Source of the DNA: a virus
Strand: one strand, 5' to 3'
IMG/VR virus record: IMGVR_UViG_3300020395_000002
Location: 25,997-89,996 of that record
DNA: 64,000 nt
A program made the position numbers and the translations under genes. Shown in pieces: positions 10,201-17,959 of this stretch (position 1 is its first letter; every line of letters starts with the position of its first letter). The notes beneath the pieces were generated by a model. It had not been told where the DNA came from and did not search any database. It worked only from the letters and a program-made list of their open reading frames with translations.

Positions 10201-10809
10201 GACTCACAGACTGGTAATACAGTTATTGGTAATGATACAGATAACTCTGGTACATTAACAGTTCATAGTAACACTAACTCATCATCTAAAGATACTGGTG
10301 CAGTTATAATTGCAGACGGTGGTCTTGGAGTTGAGGGTAACATCAATGCTGGTGGAGACATCAATGCTGGTGGAAATATATCCTCTGCTACTGGTGCACT
10401 TGATATCAACAATGGTGGATCTAATAACTTCAAGGTTAATACTGACGGTAGTATTGACATCAATCAAGTTACTGGATACTTTACACCTACAGGTGGACGT
10501 AAGTGGGTTGGAACTGGTGTAGACGCTACTCTAGAAGTTAATACTAACTACTATGTTACTACATTTGGTGCTGCTACATTAACGTTGACATTACCTTCTG
10601 CTCCTCAGAAAGGAGATGAGATACGTATTCTAGATACTACAGATGGATTGACTTATAATAAGTCTATCATTGTACAATCACCTCAGGGTGGTACCGTCGT
10701 TCCTGTTCAAGGAGACTCTCAAGGTCAACTTGTTATTCAGACACCAGGTGCTGGCTTGGGTCTTGTTTATCTTACTGCTTCAATCGGTTGGAGACTAATT
10801 GAACTATAA
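4300..10809 (+). CDS. Giant tail fibre / virion structural protein
   Basis: 2169 residues. The N-terminus (MALTRLENLISSKTGRFVYV, then GNSPTRPFKSIQRAFLEV) matches a fibre-type N-terminal segment typical of T4-like cyanophages. The middle is beta-rich without recognised domains. From about residue 1450 there are repeated fibre motifs such as DLTVTKDLYVRGGNMKMYQI and NINAGGDINAGGNISS, as in trimeric beta-helical shafts. The C-terminus (GDEIRILDTT, IIVQSPQGG, GLGLVYLTASIGWRLIEL) resembles a fibre knob seen in many phages. It starts a chain of TAATG-overlapping genes. Function as a long tail fibre subunit or baseplate-attached fibre is inferred. Confidence 0.85.
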   Translation: MALTRLENLISSKTGRFVYVSPDDFNASDDVNNRGNSPTRPFKSIQRAFLEVSRFSYKSGPDNDRFDEFTVVLSPGDHYIDNRPGVASASLIPDFSTNVNFDLGNSQNDLYKFNPLTGGVIVPRGTSLVGMDLRKTKVRPLYIPNPTDDTIPESSIFNVTGGCYFWQFSIFDGKQKVYFDTTGNKANPTFSHHKITNFTFADAEDLTLYYDKIGDAYVNMVTDIDVDGAIEETDLENRIVGPLSDKKIIESITPQTLGGNATEIKIKTKAPHGYFVGQFVTIDDTGLTNDLHGSFLITRLDPADNTLFYYRVNESITSLISGTTYTTASLPPNRLNENAIVQAEIDTVDSASPYMFNLSIRSTWGLCGMHADGSKVTGFKSMVCAQYTGVSLQKDDRAFTKFNEETAQFDSAWNGVAVTDPEELSTGSFATTPYHTDGRAYFKNEWRNAHVRLSNDAFIQAVSIFAVGFADHFLIESGADISITNSNSNFGNTALDAIGYKGYSFFQDKHGYITDIVPPQTVDLEDTTEPPYYGIDIIASKEPSGQTRVYLSGEPEEISDPDKTPTYILQDYKIGSKRDDRIYSKLEPDIAGGEAGPQEKSAELSPSGFDTFTITTLSTASQSEQNAQGETITYRTTIFTCPEAHGLYTGTPVRLVPKRTSNTIADELVRLPKGLIPNTVYYLISPGRHTQPVPPDQTFPTEDLNTFLLAASEDDAAAGNAIYIPEGLNSGVQIQMFQYIFDVIPTPYKYKITNADPATNEFTLESPHVFDKGFATKAATPVFFRAKPGSQLPGGLDKNKMYYVIYDNTDANTNKFKIAESAALAIQGGGVPFSITSSGTVGQVGQDEIFVFSCNSRHPLRYDPEMTASPLRSGHWYMNVLNTGTQPNTIYQRISSLTEYTSEEIISTSNTYIKRINDRRREDDRIYRLRYVIPKEVDNVREPLLGYVLKIRTDENRRLRPQKVVLEALDGTSDLPTFYGGSPTIDGLGNNLPIQNDFNYDPYLTGNSKALVTDSGIKFTIESARQKTITGINRIELTVVDHTINTNIAAGTALASGTILTEFKLTSVAGGGFITGNSVAWSGFSSSAPISGTLPTVHKQYTEGGNTYVVVASDFSLLPYIKYNAGTSTILASGSGTGILAEKPNGGRDDFKNYDDDLGRQYVIQNAPVYTLTPGDFVRDETDGNQKDYKVVSVEDVDEITNTYYIYRVKTLRKRIYNQQDGIYYLTALRGDFAPSVSEFNSFKFGHPTERLYPELFADDPLWFDPNGDGSTIADAPATISVADNYVHGLVVADDNKNSITREATESILGNIGRFGSGAANPVTLGAMEGKAVASREDRVIGIEGNSTDVADRRFYVELRRPSQARSGNHTFEYTGFGPGNYSTAFPSRQEYVLSDDEVLFSQAKRQDGGVVFYSGLNANGDLFVGNQRINAISGEETKIDDSILRVAGENVDEEENTNDITVDTLTVNNKVKFNLSNDFLISALGGTKFTSPVEIALSEDPFANSSDDPPALKIKSVGNISNPSVDAFLTTTDMEFNPVFKPNSIKFAQWIINPRNETSGLEYAIKTSVDKVVPASESFKQEGTIELRGTQTVGEAHRIANVNYNTTLGWIYTQIGGYQGGETPEYGWREWGVIGADALTTYTTGGGSTANDPGNDMRLGINLRNVRTTNASVIPTQTLDVEGSGIFRNSLWVGGDNLNPTGQHTLRVFDDDGNGIGRVHVNSGETTETLANIGLWVGGDTIIRGSGAGTAPVESVGGGQAQGNLTIDGTFTALSNGSHEMVGDLTVTKDLYVRGGNMKMYQIDSGTDLRIDVQQANTAASSNYISAHGQNIVVGDAIYTNDHFDDASTAKLVALSDGSARIGNANSGIQMTDTSMVSIGSATPDIAQRLWVKGSTKIELDSAELFSVYNQTTPRLTMNKDGRIDLVGSGSLTDPTGRWDANGALSIGNDFLIGKTHINDDATYSIDSQTGNTVIGNDTDNSGTLTVHSNTNSSSKDTGAVIIADGGLGVEGNINAGGDINAGGNISSATGALDINNGGSNNFKVNTDGSIDINQVTGYFTPTGGRKWVGTGVDATLEVNTNYYVTTFGAATLTLTLPSAPQKGDEIRILDTTDGLTYNKSIIVQSPQGGTVVPVQGDSQGQLVIQTPGAGLGLVYLTASIGWRLIEL

Positions 10810-11576
10810 TGAAGAATCTAGCGTCAATAAGAGGCTTCAAGAATGCCTCTATAGGTACAATAATGTCGTGGACTGGTACCACAGGTGATTTGCCAAAGGG
10901 TTGGCTAGCCTGTGATGGTACGACATATAATGATGCTGATTATCCTGCACTAGTATCCGTTATTGGATATACCTACGGTGGTAGTTCAGGATCATCTACT
11001 TTTGTTTTACCAAACTTAAATGGATCAAATAGAGTACCAGTTCATAAAGGATCTGCATATGCATCCTCAACAGGTGGATCTACAACAACAAATATTACAT
11101 TGAATGCTGAATGGCTTATATTAAATAGACCAAACACAACTGTATCGTTTTCACCTCCACAAGCTATACAATCTACTGGACCAGGTGGATGTATCTGGGA
11201 ACAAGTAGCAACCATTCAACCAAGAACTTTACCTCACGATTGTTTACCAGCACACAACCACACATATACTATACAAAACTGTAATGACCAGAGAACTGGT
11301 ACTCCTAGTGGTGAGTCTGGTGGTGATAATACTCCTGCGTGTGCAATAGGTCACTATCCTAAACCATTTGATACAGTTGGTAGTGGATCAGCTCATAGTC
11401 ACGGAAGTGTTAAATATACTGTAGAGAGAGGAAGTATTCAAATAGCTCCTTATACTAGGGACTATGACTCTACTAATAGTACTGTTGCTCTAAATAATAA
11501 TCCAGGTGTAGGTAACTCTCAACTGGCTATGAATCCTCCATATCAATCAGCAATATACATCATTAAAGCATTCTAA
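10809..11576 (+). CDS. Tail-collar domain fibre protein 1
   Basis: 255 residues. Residues ~16-60 form a clear phage tail-collar domain: IGTIMSWTGTTGDLPKGWLA followed by CDGTTYNDADYPAL and the conserved FVLPNL...RVPVHKG. A mid-region histidine motif (LPAHNHTYTI) and GSAHSHGSVKY resemble the HxH metal-binding knob of T4 gp12 short tail fibre. It overlaps the fibre gene stop (TAATG) and the next start in the same way. It is probably a receptor-binding or short-fibre-like protein. The start ATG at 10809 is fixed by the overlap. Confidence 0.85.
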   Translation: MKNLASIRGFKNASIGTIMSWTGTTGDLPKGWLACDGTTYNDADYPALVSVIGYTYGGSSGSSTFVLPNLNGSNRVPVHKGSAYASSTGGSTTTNITLNAEWLILNRPNTTVSFSPPQAIQSTGPGGCIWEQVATIQPRTLPHDCLPAHNHTYTIQNCNDQRTGTPSGESGGDNTPACAIGHYPKPFDTVGSGSAHSHGSVKYTVERGSIQIAPYTRDYDSTNSTVALNNNPGVGNSQLAMNPPYQSAIYIIKAF

Positions 11577-12505
11577 TGGCAAAGGTATACGCAGCAATTA
11601 AAGGAGCACAAGGTGTTGCACCAGGAGTTATTGTACCTTTTTCTAGAGAAGTGCAGAACAGTAGTCAGCAGATGAATCGTGTACCTGCTGGATATTTGAG
11701 ATGTGATGGTACGACATATCAAGCACAAGATTATCCAGATCTTGCAAGAGTTTTAGGTGTAGGTTCTGCTGGTGGCAGTGGAATACCTGCGTGTAGATAT
11801 CCAACAGGACTTTCTGGCACTGCATTATTAAATCCTACACTAGATGCTAACGGTAATTTTACTGGTGGCACATTCTGTGTTCCTAATTTAGGATCAAAGC
11901 ATTTACAACCTAGTAATACAGCAGGTAGTCAGTATCTTGGCGATCCAGCAATGAGTGGTGGTGGTGTTGTAGAACGTGCTGGTATAGGATACAAAGCACA
12001 AATTCAAAATGCAGCATCCAGTTCTTATACAGGGATGATACGTGTTGAGGAGTATAAAGCTCCAGCAACAGGATCCCCAATACTAACAATAGATCAATCT
12101 GGTAATGCTTCTGCTACCATATCTATTGCTCAGATAGAAGCACACGATCACGGTCTGACAGGTGCTAATGCACCAACTATGACACATATTACAGGTATAG
12201 GTTTTGACACCGACTTAACAGAGTTTGATAAGTATGGTGTTAACCTCTGGAAAGGTCCGTCTATTGGTGTAGGTGGAGTTAACTTTCCTGGTTTCTTTGA
12301 GATCGATCACACTGGTGCAGATGTAAACCACACTCACAGTTGTGGTGGTGGTGCTGCTTCTAATCAGTTGGAGTTTACTCAACCAGCTATAGATTTGTCA
12401 TTCTCAGGTTCTACTGCCAGCTGTGGTTTAACTGCTGATAGTAGAGAACATCTAAATCACGTTACATCTCCATATATGATTATGGAATTCATCGTCAAGT
12501 ACTAA
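11576..12505 (+). CDS. Tail-collar domain fibre protein 2
   Basis: 309 residues. It carries the second of three tandem tail-collar domains (VPAGYLRCDGTTYQAQDYPD, then FCVPNLGSKHLQ). Histidine pairs follow (EAHDHGLTG, DVNHTHSCGGG) as in metal-stabilised short-fibre knobs. It ends TSPYMIMEFIVKY, the same type of ending as its neighbours (YQSAIYIIKAF upstream). The shared plan points to gene duplication followed by divergence. The start overlaps the upstream stop as TAATG. Confidence 0.85.
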   Translation: MAKVYAAIKGAQGVAPGVIVPFSREVQNSSQQMNRVPAGYLRCDGTTYQAQDYPDLARVLGVGSAGGSGIPACRYPTGLSGTALLNPTLDANGNFTGGTFCVPNLGSKHLQPSNTAGSQYLGDPAMSGGGVVERAGIGYKAQIQNAASSSYTGMIRVEEYKAPATGSPILTIDQSGNASATISIAQIEAHDHGLTGANAPTMTHITGIGFDTDLTEFDKYGVNLWKGPSIGVGGVNFPGFFEIDHTGADVNHTHSCGGGAASNQLEFTQPAIDLSFSGSTASCGLTADSREHLNHVTSPYMIMEFIVKY

Positions 12506-15500
12506 TGCCAAAGTATTATTCCCAGACAGCACCTGATTGGACAGGTGTACAAGTAGGCACCATCTCAATGATGCCAAAGGATGATGCTGGTGCATATTAT
12601 GCTCCTGATGGATGGATGGAGTGTAATGGTAGATCTATTAATCCTAACGAATACCTAGGTTTGTATCAAGTTATTCAAAATACATACGGAGGTAGTGCTA
12701 GTGGTGATTTTCCTAACATTAGTGGAGATTTTAAGGTACCAGATCTTAGAGACAGACGGGTTGTTGGTACGGGAAGACTCAGACCAGACGGGTCTAGTCC
12801 AGCACTAGAAGGATTAGATGCTGGTACAGTTAACACGTGTGGAAGTTTTGGTGGTAAGAATAATATAACTTTAGCAGACGTATCTACAAGGGTACAACTT
12901 GTAACTGGAAGTGTACAGAGTGTATTCAATACATCCAGAGTACAACAGTCTTCAACTCAATTTACTGATGGAACCGTAGATGTTAACAGTGGTTTCCTAG
13001 CTAACCACACAATGCCTCACTGGCCAAGTCATAGTCACGGTAATTTCTGGGCAATTAATCCTGCTGGTACATTTACTGCTGACCGTACATCTCCTGGTGG
13101 CGGTGATACACAGGTTCAAGGTGGTGCTAGTTCAGGTCCAAACTCACACGATGGTTCTCAATGTCCAGCAGTAGGTGGTGCAGGTTCACCACACTCACAC
13201 TGGATTGGTTGGAATGTTTCAGGAAGTTCTTCGGGAACTGGGTTTGGTGACTCACAACCTGCTGATGGTGATCCAAATACAGCAGGTGTATATGATTCTA
13301 ATGGTAATGCTTTAATTAAACCAACCGCAGCTATGATGCAGTGGAACGTTCAATATTCCCCTGTAGATGCTACACAAGTAACATTTGGTCTAGACGTTGA
13401 CTTAGGATTAGATGGTACTCCAAATCTACAACCAGAGTATCAAGAGACATCATATATGATCTTTGCTGGAGTTAGTAGTTCTGCATACACTGCACCTCCT
13501 GTACCTCCTGCTGGTGATACTGTTCCAGATCAGGTTGGTCCTTTCAATATTGGTGTTACATCAGCTTCTGGTGATGGAGTGGTAACCTTTGTTCTAAATG
13601 GTGTTAGTTCCAACTATAGTTTTGATGTAGAAGTAATAAAATCTGGTGGACAATCTGTTGGTGCAACACCTATTAACCTTAATGGTACTGGTAATGCAGT
13701 TAACACTGGATATGTAAACGGTGATACTATTTCTATGACACTAGAAGCACCTTCTAGTGGTGGTACCACAGCAAATTACGAGATTAGAGTTAAGTACAAT
13801 ACAGCCACACAGATGACTGCTGTTGCTAATATCACATACGAGGCAGCACCTACTGTTGACCTATCTGTATTACCAACAACAGTGACCTCTGGTTCTGCTA
13901 TTAATGTTACTTACGAGGCACCTGGAGCAACTTCTGTTGTCGCATCTAACTTCGGTGCTTCTGTACCAACTGGTGCTACAATTGTTCAGAACCCAACTGT
14001 CACAACTACTTACACGATTACCTTAGGTAACACTTGGGGTGATACAACTGCTACTGCGGTATGTACTATAGCTGCTGCAAATGCTCCACAGATTAATATG
14101 AGTGCTACTCCAACATCCATAGATGCTGGATCCTCAGCAACTATATCCTATAGTTGTACTAATGCTGACACATTTGTAAGTTGTTCTTCTTCTCCTGTTG
14201 ACACTGCCTTTGATAGTGCTTGTGCAGCTGCTGGTAATATAGCATACTATACACAGACTGTATCTCCATCAGTAGACACAACCTATACCGTTACATTGAG
14301 CAATGCAAATGGTCAAGCATCTCAGTCAGCAACTCTAACTGTTGTAGCAGTTGCTGCACCTACGGTCACATTAACTACTGATGTCACAGTCATTGAGCAA
14401 GGTAACTATAATCCTAATGATGACACTGAAGCAACCTTAACTTGGTCTAGCACAGACGCTGACGATATTGGTGGAATTAGTGGAACATCAACACCAACAT
14501 ATAGTCAATGGAATCCTACCACAGACTCTGGTACCTTACCTGTTGGACCTCAAGAAGATACTACATTCACAATTACTGCTACTAACGCAAGTGGATCTGA
14601 TTCTGCTAGTGTTAATATTCAGGTATTCTTTATGCCTGAGATTACGTTGACTGTTACCAGAGGATACACACCTTCAGGTGGTAGTGCATCATACTCATAT
14701 ATTTCAGGACAGAGTACTGCTGCTCTACCTTGGTTGTACTTCTGTTGTGAAGAGCAAGTAACTGTTGGATGGGCTATCACAGGAACGGCTACAACTGTAA
14801 CTGGTGGAGTATTCTATGGTAACTTTGCTGATGATGGAACTAACCCAAGTGGAGATAGCACTAATAGTAACCTAGGTACAGTTAGTGGAAATGCAACCTC
14901 AGGTACTTGGAGTAGTATTAAGATAGCTCCTAGTGAAAATGGTAGTGCTGCTGGTGGATCTAATGCTGTCTCAGCGAATAAGAGACAGGGTGCGATCTTG
15001 ATCCAAGCATCTAACACAATGGGTCAAAGTGCTGCTGCTGCAATAAGATTTAAGATACTTACATTCCGTGTTGCTAGGTACAGTGACTATCAGGATATTG
15101 CATACTTTAACCAGTCTGGATCTACCAGTAATGTTGGTATGTACTTCGATGGAACTGGTAACCTAATAACCACTGGTAGTGGATCTGCTCAAGTCGTATT
15201 AAACTTCGGATGGAATGATCAACCCAACCAAGACGGTCAAGCACTTGGAAATTACTCTATCTCTGCTCTTGGTATATCATTCGATCAAGGAAATACAACT
15301 ACAGGTAGTGACACTGCAACTGTTACAGTTACTGGTGGTACAACATATACTGCTGTTGTAACTGGTGCTGCTGGCGTTGGTGGATACCACGTTGAGAACT
15401 CTAGTACTGGTGGAGTCAATCAGAAGTTCTGTGTTTGGGATAGTGATGGCACTGACTGTAATGCTTGGGTAGAAGTCGCAAGCATAACACAACAGGGTGC

Positions 15501-15858
15501 TACATTACAGTTTGGTCCTATCAGTACCAACGAGTCTTATGTTGATACATCACCAGCTACTATACCAGCAGGTTCAACTTGGAATTGCTCAAGTATTATA
15601 TGTCATATTGGTGCTGCAACAGGAGAACTATTTGGTAAGGTTACTAACGGTAAGTTTAGAGTTGAGGATATAACTGGTGCTGCCAGCGACAATGATTACT
15701 ATGACTTAACAGTTTCTTGTAACGTTGCTGACTTTACTGGTGCATCTACTAACGCTAACACTGCTGCTACAGGTAACTTTGCAATCGCACTACCAGCTGG
15801 AACGTTCACATCTTCTGACATCAACACATTATGGGAACCAGGTGACGGAAACCCATAG
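12505..15858 (+). CDS. Tail-collar protein 3 with C-terminal Ig-like repeats
   Basis: 1117 residues. The N-terminal ~300 residues repeat the tail-collar plan (VGTISMMPKDDAGAYYAPDG, WMECNGRSINPNEYLGLYQV, FKVPDLRDRRVVGTG) with histidine-rich knob motifs (MPHWPSHSHGNFW, GSPHSHWIGW) and end near YQETSYMIFAG. The remaining ~750 residues are beta-sandwich-like repeats (PTVDLSVLPTTVTSGSAINV, PQINMSATPTSIDAGSSATI, PTVTLTTDVTVIEQGNY) spaced ~85-90 residues, resembling bacterial Ig-like/PKD domains. Such decorations often bind surface glycans. This is the last gene of the TAATG-linked group before a new promoter at 15865. Confidence 0.85.
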   Translation: MPKYYSQTAPDWTGVQVGTISMMPKDDAGAYYAPDGWMECNGRSINPNEYLGLYQVIQNTYGGSASGDFPNISGDFKVPDLRDRRVVGTGRLRPDGSSPALEGLDAGTVNTCGSFGGKNNITLADVSTRVQLVTGSVQSVFNTSRVQQSSTQFTDGTVDVNSGFLANHTMPHWPSHSHGNFWAINPAGTFTADRTSPGGGDTQVQGGASSGPNSHDGSQCPAVGGAGSPHSHWIGWNVSGSSSGTGFGDSQPADGDPNTAGVYDSNGNALIKPTAAMMQWNVQYSPVDATQVTFGLDVDLGLDGTPNLQPEYQETSYMIFAGVSSSAYTAPPVPPAGDTVPDQVGPFNIGVTSASGDGVVTFVLNGVSSNYSFDVEVIKSGGQSVGATPINLNGTGNAVNTGYVNGDTISMTLEAPSSGGTTANYEIRVKYNTATQMTAVANITYEAAPTVDLSVLPTTVTSGSAINVTYEAPGATSVVASNFGASVPTGATIVQNPTVTTTYTITLGNTWGDTTATAVCTIAAANAPQINMSATPTSIDAGSSATISYSCTNADTFVSCSSSPVDTAFDSACAAAGNIAYYTQTVSPSVDTTYTVTLSNANGQASQSATLTVVAVAAPTVTLTTDVTVIEQGNYNPNDDTEATLTWSSTDADDIGGISGTSTPTYSQWNPTTDSGTLPVGPQEDTTFTITATNASGSDSASVNIQVFFMPEITLTVTRGYTPSGGSASYSYISGQSTAALPWLYFCCEEQVTVGWAITGTATTVTGGVFYGNFADDGTNPSGDSTNSNLGTVSGNATSGTWSSIKIAPSENGSAAGGSNAVSANKRQGAILIQASNTMGQSAAAAIRFKILTFRVARYSDYQDIAYFNQSGSTSNVGMYFDGTGNLITTGSGSAQVVLNFGWNDQPNQDGQALGNYSISALGISFDQGNTTTGSDTATVTVTGGTTYTAVVTGAAGVGGYHVENSSTGGVNQKFCVWDSDGTDCNAWVEVASITQQGATLQFGPISTNESYVDTSPATIPAGSTWNCSSIICHIGAATGELFGKVTNGKFRVEDITGAASDNDYYDLTVSCNVADFTGASTNANTAATGNFAIALPAGTFTSSDINTLWEPGDGNP

Positions 15859-15864
15859 ACGTGA

Positions 15865-15870
15865 TATAAT
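15865..15870 (+). promoter_or_regulatory. -10 element upstream of the 15919 oxygenase
   Basis: TATAAT in the 60-nt gap after the collar gene, 48 nt before the ATG. No clear -35. Confidence 0.4.
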
Positions 15871-15918
15871 AAACTTGGAAAAAAACTCGGCAAAATTTTT
15901 GCTCTTTTAGACTTCGTT

Positions 15919-16578
15919 ATGGCAGAGGACAACAATTTACCACCTATCAAGCCTCTAGAGTTGATGCTTGATGAAAATATAACAAAGGTTGATTTCTCAG
16001 ACTTCATTGGAGTCTGGGATAATTTTATGCCAGAAAATGTTTGTAATAAGTTTATTGATTGGTATAAAGACCTTAAAAATACAGCAGCTATAACTCAACC
16101 TCAAGATGATGGGGGTGTAGGAGATGGTAGGTTTCAATTTCAAGATGGTAATTTAGGTAGGTATGATAAACAGATACTGATTAATCATAATAACTATGAC
16201 TTGCAGAAATGTACAGTACAGTATATTAGAGCTTGTGTTGACCATTATATTTGGAAGTATCGGCAACTTGCATCACAACCATTGATGAGTACTGTGATTA
16301 AGTTTCAACATACTCCTCAAAGTGGTGGATACCATACGTGGCACTATGAAGCAATGGGTTTATCTTATGCTCATCGTGTATTGACTTGGATGATATATCT
16401 CAATGAAGATTTTGAAGGAGGAGAAACAGAGTTTCTTGATCAGACAAGAAGAATTAAACCTACTACTGGTACATTGTTAATCTGGCCAGCAGGTTTCACG
16501 CATACACATAAAGGGAACCTAGTTTTATCAGGTGATAAATACATATTGACAGGATGGTATCTATTAAATGGCTCGTAA
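15919..16578 (+). CDS. 2-oxoglutarate/Fe(II) oxygenase, prolyl-hydroxylase-like (HxE)
   Basis: 219 residues with the prolyl 4-hydroxylase-type 2OG-Fe(II) fold: YHTWHYEAMGLSYAHRVL (first metal pair, His-Tyr-Glu rather than the usual HxD), WMIYLNEDFEGGETEF, GTLLIWPAGFTHTHKGN (second histidine) and DKYILTGWYL (basic residue for 2-oxoglutarate). Its last 11 bases overlap the next gene, a tail-chaperone-like protein, and another oxygenase follows. The trio sits inside the fibre cluster, which suggests, as inference, that it modifies fibre proteins or helps fold them. Substrate unknown. Confidence 0.85.
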   Translation: MAEDNNLPPIKPLELMLDENITKVDFSDFIGVWDNFMPENVCNKFIDWYKDLKNTAAITQPQDDGGVGDGRFQFQDGNLGRYDKQILINHNNYDLQKCTVQYIRACVDHYIWKYRQLASQPLMSTVIKFQHTPQSGGYHTWHYEAMGLSYAHRVLTWMIYLNEDFEGGETEFLDQTRRIKPTTGTLLIWPAGFTHTHKGNLVLSGDKYILTGWYLLNGS

Positions 16579-17245
16579 TTTTGCGGAAGCTGATTTTATC
16601 CTCTGGGTTCCCAGAAAAATTATCGGTGGTAAAAATCCAGATGGTACCCAACAGGGCTTTGAGATCTCTGATAGTGATTGGACTAATACTGTTCTACCTG
16701 CTATCAACGGGACATTCCACGTTGCTGGTGTGGATGAACTAACAACCATACACTATTGGAAAGCAGATAACCCTCTTGGTGAACCCGTTTGGTACCTTGC
16801 AGAGAATCAGGATCTACGTGGTAATACAGCAATTACTACAAATGATTCATCTAAAGTTGATGAAGCAACGGTCTTATACGAAACTTTATCACCTCTTCGT
16901 ACACAGTACAAAGATGCTTATGATGCTGAACAACAAGCAGCGTTGGATAAAGCAAATCGTGAAAAATATTTTGTTGACAATCAAATTCCAGAGAACTTGG
17001 GATCATTGCGTGCAATGAGAACTGATCTTCTTAAAGATACTGATTGGGTGATGTTAGAAGATGTTTGGGAAGCTGCTGCTGGTATGTCACTAGCTAGTGT
17101 CCCTGCTGCTGCTAAAGAGAAAGCTAACTGGAAGACCTATAGGCAAAGACTTAGGGATTTACCTGCACAACAGGCAGATCCGTATGAATATGCCAATTTC
17201 ACTGGTTGGCCAGTTAATCCCGCACACGCTGATTTCGTTCCCTAA
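16568..17245 (+). CDS. Tail fibre assembly / chaperone-like protein
   Basis: 225 residues. The C-terminal part carries MRTDLLKDTDWVMLEDVW, then WKTYRQRLRDLPAQ, the hallmark of the phage tail assembly chaperone family (TDW...W..YRQ.LRDLP). The N-terminal half (FILWVPRKIIGG, FHVAGVDELTTIHYWKAD) is not recognised. A helical, charged linker (YDAEQQAALDKANREKY) joins them. It overlaps the upstream oxygenase by 11 nt and lies 2 nt before the next oxygenase. Such proteins act on fibre or tail subunits during folding and assembly, which fits its place among fibre genes. Confidence 0.75.
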   Translation: MARNFAEADFILWVPRKIIGGKNPDGTQQGFEISDSDWTNTVLPAINGTFHVAGVDELTTIHYWKADNPLGEPVWYLAENQDLRGNTAITTNDSSKVDEATVLYETLSPLRTQYKDAYDAEQQAALDKANREKYFVDNQIPENLGSLRAMRTDLLKDTDWVMLEDVWEAAAGMSLASVPAAAKEKANWKTYRQRLRDLPAQQADPYEYANFTGWPVNPAHADFVP

Positions 17246-17247
17246 CT

Positions 17248-17922
17248 ATGTTTTTTCGTTATGAATTGCTGAACAATGTTAATCTTAAACACGTACAAGA
17301 CTTCTACGACTTCTCTGAGTTCAATGATGGTGCACGCACTGGATCTGATGATAAGAGAATTAAGAATAACATTGAAATGCAAGTTGAGCAAGCAAATGCT
17401 GCTTGGAAGATAATTTGGGATAATTATCAAAAACACGAGATACCTATGTGGCAAATGTGGGTCTGTAATAGCACCACAGCTTTGTTTATTAGGTATACAG
17501 AAGGAATGCATTATGGATGGCACTGTGATTCGCCTATGATGGCAGGAGGAGTGCGATCCGATTTTAGTACTACAGTATTTTTAAATGATCCTTCAGAATA
17601 TGAAGGAGGTGAACTTGTATTACAGTATGGTACAGAGACTATTGAGGTTAAATTACCTGCTGGATGGGCGTTTAGTTATCCTACTGGGACTAAACATATG
17701 GTGAAAGAAGTAACATCTGGAGTAAGGGATGTTGCAGTCTTTTGGAGTAAGTCAATGTTCAGATGTCAAGAAGACAGACGAGTTGCGACATATAATTATG
17801 AAATAAAACAGGAGTTACTCAACCTTTATCCGAACGCAGAGGATCCTGATGATGATCATTATGGTATGACAAGAGGTCTTGATGAACAGTTACACTCGTT
17901 GATGCGTTCAAAAGCTTACTAA
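17248..17922 (+). CDS. 2-oxoglutarate/Fe(II) oxygenase, PKHD/PiuC-like (HxD)
   Basis: 224 residues with strong PKHD-type hydroxylase features: RYTEGMHYGWHCDSPMM (His-Cys-Asp), STTVFLNDPSEYEGGELVL, LPAGWAFSYPTGTKHMVKEV (second His) and GVRDVAVFWSKS with Arg for 2-oxoglutarate. The C-terminus has the helical tail expected of this family (YEIKQELLNLYPNAEDPDD). The gene starts 2 nt after the chaperone-like gene. The 37 nt that follow contain ACTAAATA near the stop but no clear terminator. Expected chemistry is hydroxylation; the target is unknown. Confidence 0.87.
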   Translation: MFFRYELLNNVNLKHVQDFYDFSEFNDGARTGSDDKRIKNNIEMQVEQANAAWKIIWDNYQKHEIPMWQMWVCNSTTALFIRYTEGMHYGWHCDSPMMAGGVRSDFSTTVFLNDPSEYEGGELVLQYGTETIEVKLPAGWAFSYPTGTKHMVKEVTSGVRDVAVFWSKSMFRCQEDRRVATYNYEIKQELLNLYPNAEDPDDDHYGMTRGLDEQLHSLMRSKAY

Positions 17923-17959
17923 ATAACCCTTAGGGAAAGTACCGTACCATTTTGGAATA

